A stretch of 64,000 nt of DNA from Vagococcus hydrophili (lineage in GTDB: Bacteria; Bacillota; Bacilli; Lactobacillales; Vagococcaceae), in contig NZ_CP049887.1 in the NCBI RefSeq assembly GCF_011304195.1, positions 124,001 through 188,000 of the forward strand. Reading direction: 5' to 3'. The translations under genes were made by a program, and so were the position numbers. Positions within the stretch are counted from its first letter, which is position 1, and every line of letters starts with the position of its first letter. This document shows positions 36,501 through 45,177 of the stretch, one piece after another. The notes under the pieces were generated by a model. That model ran no database searches. It was given only the letters and a program-made list of their open reading frames with translations, and was not told the origin of the DNA.

Positions 36501-37763
36501 ACCAATATCTAGAATGAAATCCACACCTGGTGAAAAATGGTCGGCAGCCTTATAATGAGCCATTGTTTCCACTTCGCCAATATCAACTTTTAAAGCATGT
36601 TTTATCAAATGCTCTCCATATCCTGTGACTGCTGTTTTAGCCACATAACAAGTTTCAGGAAGCACACAATAGATTTCTTTTAAGACGCTAATCGTAGTCT
36701 CTAAAGGTTGTCCTTCATTATTACCATAAAATTGATAAAGTAACTCTGAATCAGCACCAATGACAGCAATTTTAGTGGTGGTTGATCCTGCATCGATTCC
36801 AATAAAAACAGGACCTTGATACCTTTTTAGATCATACTCTTTAATATCTGCCTCCTGATGTCTTTTTCTAAAAGCTGTTAATTCCTCGTCATTTTTAAAT
36901 AAAGCAGGTAAGGTATCTTCCATCCCTAAAGCTGTTTTATCTGAAAATTTCAGACGATTAATTACGTCCGAAATTAAAACATCTTCCTCTTTTTTTAAAG
37001 AAAGAGCTGCTCCCATTGCCACAAATAATTGAGGATTCTCTGGGAAAATAATCTGTTCTTCACTTAACTCCAAGGTTTCAATAAAACGTTGTCTTAATTC
37101 ACTCATGAAATAAAGCGGACCACCTAAAAATGCTACATTACCTTTTATTTTACGCCCCGAGGCAAGACCTGCAATCGTTTGATTAACAACTGCTTGATAA
37201 ACACTTGCTGCAATATCTTCTTTTCTAGCCCCTTCATTAATCAGCGGCTGAATATCCGTTTTAGCAAAGACACCGCAACGAGAGGCAATTGGATAGATGG
37301 TTTGGTAATCTTTTGCTAGTTTGTTTAATCCATTGGCATCTGTTTTCAGTAAACTTGCCATTTGATCGATAAACGCCCCTGTTCCCCCTGCACAACTACC
37401 ATTCATTCGTTGTTCTAGTGACCCTTCAAAGAAGGTTATTTTTGCATCTTCCCCACCAAGTTCAATCGCCACATCGGTTGCTGGAATCACTGTTTCAACT
37501 GCTTTTGTTCCTGCAATAACTTCTTGAACGAAAGGAAGTTCTAACATTTCAGAAAGTCCCATACCTCCCGATCCTGTTAACATTACCTTGACTGATTCTT
37601 TTATGTTTAATTCTTTTTCAATCGCATATAAAACTTCTAATGTTGCTTGTTTCACGTCCGAAAAATGTCGTTTATATGTTGAATACAAATTATTTTCTTG
37701 GCTATCTAGGACAACGCATTTAACCGTTGTTGAGCCAATATCTATTCCGATTCTAAGTTTCAT
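33516..37763 (-). CDS. Large 2-hydroxyacyl-CoA dehydratase activase-like protein (BcrA/BadF x2 + DUF2229)
   Basis: This 1415-residue protein has two ASKHA ATPase units (GIDIGSTTVKCVV at residues 6-18, GIDAGSTTTKIAVIG near 325), each with a Cys loop resembling the Fe-S bridge of HgdC activators (SCAGGTGAF near 124, CSSGCGSF near 450). A Cys motif CNLCENNC and a C-terminal DUF2229/dehydratase-like half follow. Family members are widespread in anaerobes; the substrate is unknown. No separate dehydratase genes are nearby. It is divergent from a tetR gene with a 10-bp inverted repeat between. It likely works under low oxygen. Confidence 0.85.
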   Translation of the reverse strand: MKLRIGIDIGSTTVKCVVLDSQENNLYSTYKRHFSDVKQATLEVLYAIEKELNIKESVKVMLTGSGGMGLSEMLELPFVQEVIAGTKAVETVIPATDVAIELGGEDAKITFFEGSLEQRMNGSCAGGTGAFIDQMASLLKTDANGLNKLAKDYQTIYPIASRCGVFAKTDIQPLINEGARKEDIAASVYQAVVNQTIAGLASGRKIKGNVAFLGGPLYFMSELRQRFIETLELSEEQIIFPENPQLFVAMGAALSLKKEEDVLISDVINRLKFSDKTALGMEDTLPALFKNDEELTAFRKRHQEADIKEYDLKRYQGPVFIGIDAGSTTTKIAVIGADSELLYQFYGNNEGQPLETTISVLKEIYCVLPETCYVAKTAVTGYGEHLIKHALKVDIGEVETMAHYKAADHFSPGVDFILDIGGQDMKAMTINEGALSSIQLNEACSSGCGSFLETFAKSLNYSIEDFAKAAIESKTPVDLGSRCTVFMNSKVRQVQKEGATPGDISAGLAYSVIKNALYKVIKMKNSEELGEKIVCQGGTFYNEAVLRAFELISGKEVIRPTIAGLMGAYGAALIALDEYALNQASSTLLTLDEMTNLDSKKEFSNCNLCENNCLLTVTLFSDGRKFITGNRCERGAQQKIEKADRRENLVEYKYRKLFRYRSLKEKEAVNGKIGIPRVLNMYENYPLWHTIFTDLGFEVVLSPKSDKELYEKGIETIPSDTVCYPAKLVHGHIEALVHDKVPLIFYPGVVFERIEDEASDNHFNCPIVQSYSDVIKNNMDVIREGLVDYRNPYLNLADTESVTKQMQSAFSDFNFLEEEMKRAVNHGFEELAKFKADIQSRGEKLLEKMQRNNQKGIVLSGRPYHIDPEVNHGIANIITQEGFHVLTEDSISHLGDVKNLRVVNQWVYHSRLYAAAKVVAKMPNLELVQLNSFGCGLDAVTTDQVEEIMAQYGRIYTVLKIDEGSNLGAVRIRLRSLKAAIKEREKSNFVPTKRFEEPEKVSFTKDMRKTHTLLLPMLSPIHQEGLVDTALKASGYNVVCLPSEDKQAIDVGLKYVNNDACYPAIISIGQLIEALQSGKYDVDNTSVMLTQTGGGCRATNYIPLLRKALSDAGFPKVPVVSISMGNQGVESNPGFKMSLPLMKKVAIAFLYGDLFEKVVYRTRPYEVEVGSVNRLHDEWIEKVKHSVENGSFRLFKKYMKQIVHEFDTIPLHDIKKPKVGVVGEILVKYSPTANNDIVSILEAEGAEAVVPGIIGFMNYSLYNGIWKYENLGFNKKSKWLSQFAIKVIESCEKPMNQELKNSERFTGITSIETLAEDASKILSIGNHTGEGWFLTGEMIDLLKSDVPNIVCLQPFGCLPNHVVGKGVMKELRHQYPKANISAIDYDPGVSVVNQLNRIRLLLATAEKNLEETVQI

Positions 37764-37787
37764 TTAATAATCACCCTTTTTTTACCC

Positions 37788-37817
37788 AACACTTTGTTGA
37801 TTATCTTACAAAGTGTT
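37788..37817. promoter_or_regulatory. Inverted repeat, likely TetR operator
   Basis: AACACTTTGT (37788-37797) and ACAAAGTGTT (37808-37817) form a perfect 10-bp inverted repeat with a 10-base spacer. It lies 25 bases upstream of the activase start and just before a TATAAT (37826-37831) facing tetR. Such a site suits binding by the adjacent TetR-family protein. Confidence 0.7.
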
Positions 37818-37893
37818 TGATATACTATAATAGTCTATTTTATTACTACTTCAATTAATTTCAATCATCAATTACGCTTCGTTTGTGATTTAA

Positions 37894-37922
37894 ACAACAA
37901 ATAACATCATTCTGTTGTTTGT
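37894..37922. promoter_or_regulatory. Second inverted repeat in the tetR leader
   Basis: AAACAACA and TGTTGTTT (8 bp each, 13 bases apart) end five bases before the tetR Shine-Dalgarno GGAGG. It could be a second operator or an mRNA hairpin. Confidence 0.45.
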
Positions 37923-37936
37923 AGAAGGAGGTTTTT

Positions 37937-38542
37937 ATGAAAAAAACAGACTTGCGAGTGATTCGAACTAAAAAAATGATTATCGATGCTTTTTTATCCC
38001 TGGTAAATCAAAAAGGATATGAAGCCATTACGATTCAAGAAATTGCGGACGATGCCATGATTAATCGGGCCACTTTTTACGCTCATTTTAAAGACAAACC
38101 TGATTTGTATGATTTTGTCATGGAGTATGCCATCTCAAACCTAAGTATTGTTTTAGATGCCAACCAGTTAAACCATTCTAAAATTATCCATTTAAATACG
38201 ATTGAAAAAGCCTTAACTCAAATTTTTACTTTAATTAAAGAAAAACAAAATTTTTTTATTATGCTGACGGAAGGTTCTTCCAGTGAATTATTTAGAAATA
38301 AAATTTCTGAAATGTTAGCTACTATGTATGAAGAAACTTTTTCTAAGCTCAAAATTACAGAAAATGATATCGAGGTACCCGTTAGTTTTATCATTGAATA
38401 TATGACTTCGATTTTTATTGGGACCGTCCATTGGTGGGTCACGACTGATTCAGAATTTGAAGCTGATCATATGGCACGTCTTGTCATTAAATTAGTTGGT
38501 AACGGGCATTTAACAGTCCTTGGAATTGATGTTAAGGAGTAA
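37937..38542 (+). CDS. TetR-family transcriptional regulator
   Basis: This 201-residue regulator has an N-terminal TetR helix-turn-helix (about residues 10-55, TIQEIADDAMINRATFYAHF). The C-terminal ligand or dimer domain resembles the TetR_C_33 group. GAAGGAGG lies well placed before the ATG. Divergent position and the inverted repeat in between suggest it controls itself and the large activase-like gene. Ligand unknown. Confidence 0.88.
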   Translation: MKKTDLRVIRTKKMIIDAFLSLVNQKGYEAITIQEIADDAMINRATFYAHFKDKPDLYDFVMEYAISNLSIVLDANQLNHSKIIHLNTIEKALTQIFTLIKEKQNFFIMLTEGSSSELFRNKISEMLATMYEETFSKLKITENDIEVPVSFIIEYMTSIFIGTVHWWVTTDSEFEADHMARLVIKLVGNGHLTVLGIDVKE

Positions 38543-38544
38543 TC

Positions 38545-38597
38545 AAAAAAAGAAGCCAAAGTCACTTTATAATTCATGACTTGGGATTCTTTTTTTA
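38545..38597. terminator. Bidirectional terminator between tetR and ulaF
   Basis: AAAAAAAGAA..CCAAAGTCA pairs with TGACTTGGG..TTCTTTTTTT, with small internal mismatches. It serves two convergent genes and overlaps the ulaF stop. Confidence 0.75.
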
Positions 38598-39305
38598 TTG
38601 ACCATAATAAGCTGATTTTCCATGTTTTCTTAAATAATGTTTATCAAGTAAAAAGTTTGGAATATCAACAACTCGTTGATTAATTTTTTCTGTTTCTTTA
38701 GCCATTAAAGACACTTCATCTAAAATCAAACTATTCTCTACCGCCTTGTCTGGTGTTGCTCCCCATGTAAAGGGTCCGTGACCACTAACTAAAACGCCTG
38801 GTATTTCAGATGGTTTGATCCCTCGTTTATGAAAGGTTTCAACAATGACATTTCCAGTATTTTCTTCATAAGCCGATTCAACTTCTTCTTTAGTCAACTC
38901 CCTTGTACAAGGAACCGAACCATAAAAAGTATCCGCATGAGTCGTGCCGTAAGCTTTTAAGTCACAACCAGCTTGAGCCCACATAACCGCATTAGTAGAG
39001 TGAGTATGCACAACGGCATTGATATCTGAAAATTCTCGATATAAAACAACGTGAGTCGCTAAATCGGAAGAAGGCTTCATGCTTTTTTCTTCAAGTAAAT
39101 CCCCCTTCAAATCAGTTACTACCATTTGACTCATTTCCATGGTGTCGTAAGAAACGCCACTCGGCTTAATGACAATCACGCCAAGCTCACGGTTAATTTC
39201 ACTCACATTCCCCCAAGTCAATTTAACTAGACCTAGCTTTGGCAAGGCTAAATTAGCTTTAAACACACGCTCTTTCATCTCTTCTATTAGTAGCTCTCTA
39301 GACAT
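38595..39305 (-). CDS. ulaF: L-ribulose-5-phosphate 4-epimerase (UlaF)
   Basis: This 236-residue class II aldolase-fold epimerase converts L-ribulose 5-phosphate to D-xylulose 5-phosphate, the last step of L-ascorbate breakdown. Zinc-ligand His residues lie in VVHTHSTNAVMWA and the motif HADTFYGSVPCTREL follows. It is the last gene of the ula operon and overlaps ulaE by 8 bases. Sequence is also close to AraD, but the context supports UlaF. Confidence 0.93.
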   Translation of the reverse strand: MSRELLIEEMKERVFKANLALPKLGLVKLTWGNVSEINRELGVIVIKPSGVSYDTMEMSQMVVTDLKGDLLEEKSMKPSSDLATHVVLYREFSDINAVVHTHSTNAVMWAQAGCDLKAYGTTHADTFYGSVPCTRELTKEEVESAYEENTGNVIVETFHKRGIKPSEIPGVLVSGHGPFTWGATPDKAVENSLILDEVSLMAKETEKINQRVVDIPNFLLDKHYLRKHGKSAYYGQ

Positions 39306-40155
39306 GATATCCCGCCTCTCTTAATTTTGGATATAAGAAATCTTTGGCTTCATTGATTCGATCTTTAAAGTCTTCATTTTTCTCACTCCACATTTCAATT
39401 AAGAATGTGCCATCATAACCTAAACGATGAAGGATCGATAATAAGCCTACAAAATCAACACAGCCATCTCCAAAAGGAACATCTTTGAACTTCCCTTCAC
39501 TCGTTGATGAGACTGCTAAAGTATCTTTCAAATGAATTGAAGTAATGCTTGAAATACCTTTCTCAAGTTCTCTAGCGGGATTGTTTTCTGGCCAAGCAGA
39601 TAAATTTCCTAAATCTGGATAAACTTGTAAGAAGGGAGACGCAATTTGTGCTTTGATTTCTAAGAATTTTTCAATCGAACTCATAAAAGGATCATCCATA
39701 ATTTCAATGGATAAAATAATGCCGTATTGAGAGGCTTTCTTCAATCCTTTTTTTAGTCCTTCAATAAATAATTCTCTTGAAAGCATTGATTTAGGTTCAT
39801 AGTAAACATCGTAACCTGCAATTTGAATGATTGAAATACTTAGTTTATGTGCTAAAATAATCGCTTTGTCTAACAGCTCATCTGCTTTTTCACGTTTTTC
39901 TAGATTTTCTGAACCAAAGGGAAAACGACGATGACCACTTAAGCAAATTGAATTGATTCGAACATTGTATTTTTTACAACTCTCACGAATTCCTTCGATT
40001 TCTTCATCAGTCATCTCAAGACGAGACAGACGTTCATCTGTCTCATCGATTGACATTTCAATAAAATCAAAGCCTAATTCACTTGTTAATTTTAGTCGCT
40101 CATCCCATGAAATACCTTTAGGCAGAGCTTTTTCATAAATTCCAATTTGAGCCAT
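39298..40155 (-). CDS. ulaE: L-ribulose-5-phosphate 3-epimerase (UlaE)
   Basis: This 285-residue TIM-barrel sugar phosphate epimerase converts L-xylulose 5-phosphate to L-ribulose 5-phosphate. It has the family N-terminus IGIYEKALPKGISWDERL and metal-site residues in EIMDDPF, YPDLGNLSAW and LIEMWSE. It follows ulaD by 2 bases. Confidence 0.94.
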   Translation of the reverse strand: MAQIGIYEKALPKGISWDERLKLTSELGFDFIEMSIDETDERLSRLEMTDEEIEGIRESCKKYNVRINSICLSGHRRFPFGSENLEKREKADELLDKAIILAHKLSISIIQIAGYDVYYEPKSMLSRELFIEGLKKGLKKASQYGIILSIEIMDDPFMSSIEKFLEIKAQIASPFLQVYPDLGNLSAWPENNPARELEKGISSITSIHLKDTLAVSSTSEGKFKDVPFGDGCVDFVGLLSILHRLGYDGTFLIEMWSEKNEDFKDRINEAKDFLYPKLREAGYHV

Positions 40156-40157
40156 AA

Positions 40158-40799
40158 TTACTCACCCCAAATTCGAATGATCTCATTCTTAAAGTCGTTA
40201 GCGGCCTGAACTGGATCTTTAGCAGCGGTAATCCCTCGACCTGTAATAAATGTATAGACATCAATTCCTTCAAATAATTTTAAAGTCCCTACATCTAAGC
40301 CACCAGTTACCGACACATTGAAGCCCATTTCGATTAATTTTTTGACCTTTGTTAAGTCTTTCTCTCCCCAAGTTTCACCAGAAAGAAGCGCATCTCGACT
40401 TTGATGATAAATGGCTTGCCTGATACCAATTTTATGCCATGCAGCAGCTTGCTCAAAGGTCCAATCTCCGTATAGCTCCACTTGCAGTTCTTCTACTTCT
40501 TTTTTAGCAGCTTCCATGGTTGGAATCGTTGCACAACAGATAACGGTCATCCAGTCAGCTCCAGCATCTGCCACATTTTTAGCAACCGTACCACCTGCAT
40601 CGGCACATTTTGTATCAGCAACAATTTTTTTATTTGGAAAAATACTTCTAACACAAGAGATAGCTTGGTGCCCTTCTTGTAAACAAAGAATAGTTCCTAC
40701 TTCTAAAATATCAACCACTTCTCCTACCTTAACCACATCGGCTAAGGCAGAAGCTAAATCATTATGATCTAAAGCAATTTGTAAATTTGGTCGTGTCAT
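40158..40799 (-). CDS. ulaD: 3-keto-L-gulonate-6-phosphate decarboxylase (UlaD)
   Basis: This 213-residue decarboxylase of the OMP decarboxylase suprafamily turns 3-keto-L-gulonate 6-phosphate into L-xylulose 5-phosphate and CO2. The catalytic Asp-x-Lys-x-x-Asp motif DTKCADAGG and VSVTGGLDV are present. It lies between the PTS genes and ulaE. Confidence 0.94.
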   Translation of the reverse strand: MTRPNLQIALDHNDLASALADVVKVGEVVDILEVGTILCLQEGHQAISCVRSIFPNKKIVADTKCADAGGTVAKNVADAGADWMTVICCATIPTMEAAKKEVEELQVELYGDWTFEQAAAWHKIGIRQAIYHQSRDALLSGETWGEKDLTKVKKLIEMGFNVSVTGGLDVGTLKLFEGIDVYTFITGRGITAAKDPVQAANDFKNEIIRIWGE

Positions 40800-40816
40800 T
40801 ATCCGCTCCTCCTAGT

Positions 40817-41119
40817 CTATTTTTTAGTTTTTTGATAGAGTTCTGTTTCAGCAAATTTTTCGCCAATTTCTTTATGAGACATAACGTTTTTAATTCCGAC
40901 AACCGTCACACCTTTTTTAATCGCTTGATCAAACATTCCTAAAAAGTTAACAGGGGTAAAGACCACGTCATACTGTCCAGCTGAACTTTTACCTTCTGAA
41001 ATCGAGCAGTGATGAATTTTTGTTATTGGGATATTTAATTCCTTCATCGCTTTTTCGGTACTTCTCATCATCATTAAACTCGTTCCTGATCCATTGGCAC
41101 ATGATATTAATATTCTCAT
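40817..41119 (-). CDS. ulaB: PTS L-ascorbate transporter subunit IIB (UlaB)
   Basis: This 100-residue PTS IIB protein passes phosphate from IIA to the incoming sugar acid. The phospho-Cys loop is ILISCANGSGTSLMM near the N-terminus. It lies 30 bases after ulaA in the same operon. Confidence 0.93.
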   Translation of the reverse strand: MRILISCANGSGTSLMMMRSTEKAMKELNIPITKIHHCSISEGKSSAGQYDVVFTPVNFLGMFDQAIKKGVTVVGIKNVMSHKEIGEKFAETELYQKTKK

Positions 41120-41149
41120 TTTTAGTTCCTCCTAGTTTTTAAGTAATCG

Positions 41150-42634
41150 TTATTTGTTAAATTTTTCTTGGTATGCTTCATAATCATCAACAATTAAGAA
41201 GTAACCTTCTGGATTTTTTCTATATTGTAATTGTGGAATAGCAAGTAATAGAATCACAACAACGCCAATTCCAATAACGCCTAAAACTTTCATGATAATC
41301 GCGAATCCTGGCCAAACTGTGGCCCAGTCAAACATTCCAATGTAACCTCCGTACTGTGAAAGACCAATCCATGAGGCAAATAAAGCTGAACCTCCCACTT
41401 GGATAATCCCTGATAGGAATGGGAAGAGACAAGCTGCCTTAATTCCGCCACGGTTATTAGCAAATACAGCAATTACCGCATTATCAAAGAATAATGGGAT
41501 AAAGCCTGCGATAACAATTGTTGGTGACTTCATTAAAATTAATAGTCCAATCATTAGGAATTGTCCTAATGAACCAAATAAGAAACCAACTGTTACAGCG
41601 TTTGGTGAACCAAAACCAAATGTTGCCGCTACGTCAATACCAGGTACAGCTCCAGGTAAGATTGTATTTGAAATACCTTGAAATGATTGTGTTAACTCAT
41701 CAACGAAGGTTCTAACACCTAGTTGTAAAATAGCTAGATAAACTGCAAAGTTAAGTGATGTTGTCATAATGTAGAAGAAGAAACTTTGCCCTTCTTTCAT
41801 AAATTCTGCTTGAATCAAGTAGTCTTGCCCTAAGACAAGAAGGATAATTCCAAAGAAGAATAACATCAAAAGTGACGTTGCTACCATATTTTCATTGAAC
41901 ATAGATAAAAACCCTGGAAGTTCAATATCTTCCAATTTTTTATGTTCTTTCTTAGAACGCCCTTTTTTCTCATCCCGTTTCTTCATCCATTCAGAAAGTT
42001 TTGCGAAGATGTACACACCAAACATTTGTTGATGGGCAATCGCAAAACCAGCACCTTCTGTTAAATCTTGAGTAATATCAACTGTCAAATTAGAACCAAC
42101 AGCCCAGTAACAACCAAGAACTAAGCCCATAGCAATTAATACTTCGATACGCCCAAATTCAGGGAAACAGAAAAGGAAAATCCAAAAGGCTGTTGCTGCT
42201 TGTTGAACTTGCACGTTACCAGTTGTAAAAACAGCTCTCAGTTTTGTATATTTTTGGAATCTCACAAGTAAAATATTCATAATAAAAGCAATTAAAAGTA
42301 AGATCATCACGTCTCCAAAAGTCTTACCAAATGTTTCCATTAAACCCGAATCGACAGCATTCTGACCAAAATACGGATCTGTTACCATCGCATTTAAATT
42401 GAATCTCTCTTTAAGTCCAACTAAAATCGGACGAAAGTTATTAACTAAACCTCCTGAGCCGACGGTTAAAATAAAGTAACCCACTGTTGCTTTTAAAAAA
42501 CCAGCAATACACTCATGTGCTGGACGTTTCAGTAAAATATAACCAAGTAAAACAATAAAACCAATTAGATAAGCAGGCTGGGTTAAAATGTTGTTAGCAA
42601 AATAAGCCCAGATTCCCATGAAAAAGTCTCCCAT
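41150..42634 (-). CDS. ulaA: PTS L-ascorbate transporter subunit IIC (UlaA)
   Basis: This 494-residue polytopic membrane protein of the SgaT/UlaA family imports L-ascorbate with concurrent phosphorylation. It shows GYILLKRPAHECIAGFLKA near the N-terminus and the conserved GSPNAVTVGFLFG loop, with many hydrophobic spans. The start may be 42634 or the Met six codons later; both have a purine-rich site. Confidence 0.94.
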   Translation of the reverse strand: MGDFFMGIWAYFANNILTQPAYLIGFIVLLGYILLKRPAHECIAGFLKATVGYFILTVGSGGLVNNFRPILVGLKERFNLNAMVTDPYFGQNAVDSGLMETFGKTFGDVMILLLIAFIMNILLVRFQKYTKLRAVFTTGNVQVQQAATAFWIFLFCFPEFGRIEVLIAMGLVLGCYWAVGSNLTVDITQDLTEGAGFAIAHQQMFGVYIFAKLSEWMKKRDEKKGRSKKEHKKLEDIELPGFLSMFNENMVATSLLMLFFFGIILLVLGQDYLIQAEFMKEGQSFFFYIMTTSLNFAVYLAILQLGVRTFVDELTQSFQGISNTILPGAVPGIDVAATFGFGSPNAVTVGFLFGSLGQFLMIGLLILMKSPTIVIAGFIPLFFDNAVIAVFANNRGGIKAACLFPFLSGIIQVGGSALFASWIGLSQYGGYIGMFDWATVWPGFAIIMKVLGVIGIGVVVILLLAIPQLQYRKNPEGYFLIVDDYEAYQEKFNK

Positions 42635-42649
42635 ACCCTTCGTCTCCTT

Positions 42650-43108
42650 TTATTTACTGTATTTTTTCATTACTTCCTTATAATCTTCCAATGTTTTGGT
42701 TGCCACTAAATCATCAATTAAACCATCCGTCATTAATAATTCTGATAATTTTTGAATATTCTCCATATGTTCTTCTGGATTTTTAGCAGCAAGAGTAAAG
42801 AATAAACTCGCCTTTTTTTCTTCTTCTGGATCTTCAAAGTAAATATCTTGCTTCATTTTTGTAAATGAAATAGCTGTTCCAAAGACGCCTTGACTCTCTT
42901 CTGATGAGTGAGGCATCGCCACTTCTGGCACGATTACGATATAAGGTCCGTGCTCTTTCACACAAGAGATAATTTCATCAATGTAGACCTCACTAATTAT
43001 TTTCTTAGCCAGTAAATTTTGACAGCTTTCACGGATGGCTTCTTGCCAATCCGTGATTTCTTTATCTGAATAAGTAACTAAATCATTTTTTAAGAAATAA
43101 TCTAACAT
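42650..43108 (-). CDS. ulaC: PTS L-ascorbate transporter subunit IIA (UlaC)
   Basis: This 152-residue IIA protein of the mannitol/fructose type has the phospho-His in VAMPHSSEESQGV. It accepts phosphate from HPr and donates it to UlaB. It sits between ulaG and ulaA. Confidence 0.93.
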   Translation of the reverse strand: MLDYFLKNDLVTYSDKEITDWQEAIRESCQNLLAKKIISEVYIDEIISCVKEHGPYIVIVPEVAMPHSSEESQGVFGTAISFTKMKQDIYFEDPEEEKKASLFFTLAAKNPEEHMENIQKLSELLMTDGLIDDLVATKTLEDYKEVMKKYSK

Positions 43109-43123
43109 ATTTTTTCGCTCCTT

Positions 43124-44191
43124 TTATAAGAATGAAGGGAATGGTGTATCATTTTCTACAGAGAAGGCATCATCAAAGCCACGGTAGAAATTAAATTCCA
43201 TATCATCTTTATTGGTTGGGTAAGTAAATTTACCACCCACTTGCCAAATATAAGGTTTAAAATCATATTTCAAGCGGTCTTTTTTCATTTTCCAAATTTC
43301 AGTGATTTCTTTTGGATCAGCCATAAAATTTGACCAAATATCATAATGAACTGGAATCACAACGTTCGTATTTAAAGCTTCCGCCATACGTAACATATCA
43401 ACTGAAGTCACCTTATCTGTGATACCACGAGGATTTTCACCGTAAGCACCTAAACAAACGTCTACTTTATACTGATTGCCATGTTCAGCAAATTTATTAC
43501 AATAATGTGAATCTCCTGCATGATAAATATTTCCACCTGATGTACAGAATAAATAATTAACTGCTATTAAATCCATGTCTTGAGGAACTTTGCCTCTCAA
43601 CGTTTCCTCTGGATTATCCCAAGTCACTAAGGCTGTTCTATCAAACGCCTCAAGTGCCACTACTTCAATGTCTTTGACTTTCACTTTATTTCCTGGTTTG
43701 ACAACGATCGTTTTCTCTTTAGGGATTCCCCAACCTAACCAAGTTTCAACAACTTCTTTAGGTCCAATAAACTTAGCATCTGGACAATTTTTATTAACCG
43801 CTGCTGCTGTATTAATATCTAAATGGTCTGAATGAATATGTGTTACGACTAAAGCATCCACATTTTTGATTTCAAAAGGATCTAAGACAAAAGGTTGCGT
43901 TCTTAAGTTCGGTTGCATCTTTTGAACACCACTCATACGCATCATTTGATGCCCTTTTTTCATCATTCCAGTTCCGTGAGTTCTCTTACCTGATCCACAC
44001 CATAAATCACATAAAATATTGGTTGATTCATGAGATTTAATCCAAATACCTGTACAGCCTAACCACCACATAGAAACAGTATCTTTTTTAACATCTTCAC
44101 TCTCTATTTCTTCGTTTAACCATGTTCCCCATTCTGGAAAAACTGAGTTAACCCATTTTTCTTTTGTAATATCGTGGATATTTTCTGACAT
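43124..44191 (-). CDS. ulaG: L-ascorbate-6-phosphate lactonase (UlaG)
   Basis: This protein of about 355 residues is a metallo-beta-lactamase-fold lactonase that opens L-ascorbate 6-phosphate. The metal motif HIHSDHLDI and later His residues (IPVHYDIW) are present. I start at the ATG at 44191, 8 bases after GGAGG; the Met at 44206 lies inside that site. It is the first gene of the ula operon, divergent from the DeoR regulator. Confidence 0.94.
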   Translation of the reverse strand: MSENIHDITKEKWVNSVFPEWGTWLNEEIESEDVKKDTVSMWWLGCTGIWIKSHESTNILCDLWCGSGKRTHGTGMMKKGHQMMRMSGVQKMQPNLRTQPFVLDPFEIKNVDALVVTHIHSDHLDINTAAAVNKNCPDAKFIGPKEVVETWLGWGIPKEKTIVVKPGNKVKVKDIEVVALEAFDRTALVTWDNPEETLRGKVPQDMDLIAVNYLFCTSGGNIYHAGDSHYCNKFAEHGNQYKVDVCLGAYGENPRGITDKVTSVDMLRMAEALNTNVVIPVHYDIWSNFMADPKEITEIWKMKKDRLKYDFKPYIWQVGGKFTYPTNKDDMEFNFYRGFDDAFSVENDTPFPSFL

Positions 44192-44287
44192 ATGACATTC
44201 CTCCATTTGATTTTATTGTTTGCTATAAATCAATATTACCTATAAAAAAATCATTTGAAAACCCTTTTTTACGACTGTATGACGTTT

Positions 44288-44319
44288 ATATGAACAATTA
44301 AGTTTTTATTTGTTCATAT
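44288..44319. promoter_or_regulatory. Inverted repeat, likely operator of the ula regulator
   Basis: ATATGAACAA (44288-44297) and TTGTTCATAT (44310-44319) are exact inverted copies 12 bases apart, midway between ulaG and the divergent deoR-type gene. This is a probable binding site controlling both directions. Confidence 0.7.
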
Positions 44320-44359
44320 ATGCTATTATAAATTCATAAAAGTAAAAGGGGATATACTT

Positions 44360-45130
44360 ATGAGAAATTCCATAAAAACGATTAATAAGCGAATGGAAGG
44401 CATCTTAGAATTACTACAAGAACATGGTCAATTAACTACTGAAGAACTTTCTGAATTGTTAAACGTATCAATTAGTACCATCCGAAGAGATCTAATTGTT
44501 TTAGAAGAAAAAAATGACATCATTCGAAAGCACGGGTTTTGTTTGTACAACTTTAAGAACAAAGATAATTTTGATGAATCGGGACCAGAGCGATTAAAAG
44601 CAATGATTGGAGCTAAGGCATCGGAACTAATAAAAAACAATGATTCTGTCTTTATCAACACAAGCTCTACTTCTCTCAATGCCATAAAATATACTAAGGC
44701 AACTAATTTAACGGTTATTTCTAATAATTTAAAATTAGCTTCTCTGAAATTAGATGCCCACTCTTCCTATATCTTGACTGGTGGGGAACTTAGAGTGCCT
44801 AAAGAATCTTTAGTTGGAGATATTGCCTTTAACACCATTAACGACATGAATGCCGATATTTGTATTATTGGCTGCTCTGGTGTCGATCTTGAAAGTGGGG
44901 TTACAACTAAAATTCTCAATGAAGCAAAAATCAATAAAGCGATGATTGAACAAACAACCACAACTCGGGTTTTAGTAGCAGATCATCGAAAAATTGGTTT
45001 AACTGCTAATTTTAAAATATCTGATTTGAGTATTTTCGATTATTTAATCACAGATGAATACGCCTCTCCGACACTTCTTAAAGAATACTCTAAATTAGGT
45101 TTAAAAATAATACAAATATCTGGATTTTAG
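44360..45130 (+). CDS. DeoR-family regulator of the ascorbate operon (UlaR-like)
   Basis: This 256-residue regulator has an N-terminal DeoR helix-turn-helix (about residues 17-70, LTTEELSELLNVSISTIRRD) and a C-terminal DeoRC sugar-phosphate-sensing domain (DSVFINTSST, IIGCSGVDLESGV). Divergent placement next to ulaG implies control of ula. Repressor or activator mode is not evident. AAAGGGG precedes the ATG. Confidence 0.9.
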   Translation: MRNSIKTINKRMEGILELLQEHGQLTTEELSELLNVSISTIRRDLIVLEEKNDIIRKHGFCLYNFKNKDNFDESGPERLKAMIGAKASELIKNNDSVFINTSSTSLNAIKYTKATNLTVISNNLKLASLKLDAHSSYILTGGELRVPKESLVGDIAFNTINDMNADICIIGCSGVDLESGVTTKILNEAKINKAMIEQTTTTRVLVADHRKIGLTANFKISDLSIFDYLITDEYASPTLLKEYSKLGLKIIQISGF

Positions 45131-45136
45131 AATAAA

Positions 45137-45173
45137 AAAAAACGTTCAAACCATTACAGTTTGAACGTTTTTT
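45137..45173. terminator. Bidirectional terminator
   Basis: AAAACGTTCAAAC pairs exactly with GTTTGAACGTTTT around a short loop, with A and T runs on both sides. It ends the deoR-type gene and the small gene that converges on it. Confidence 0.9.
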
Positions 45174-45177
45174 ATAA

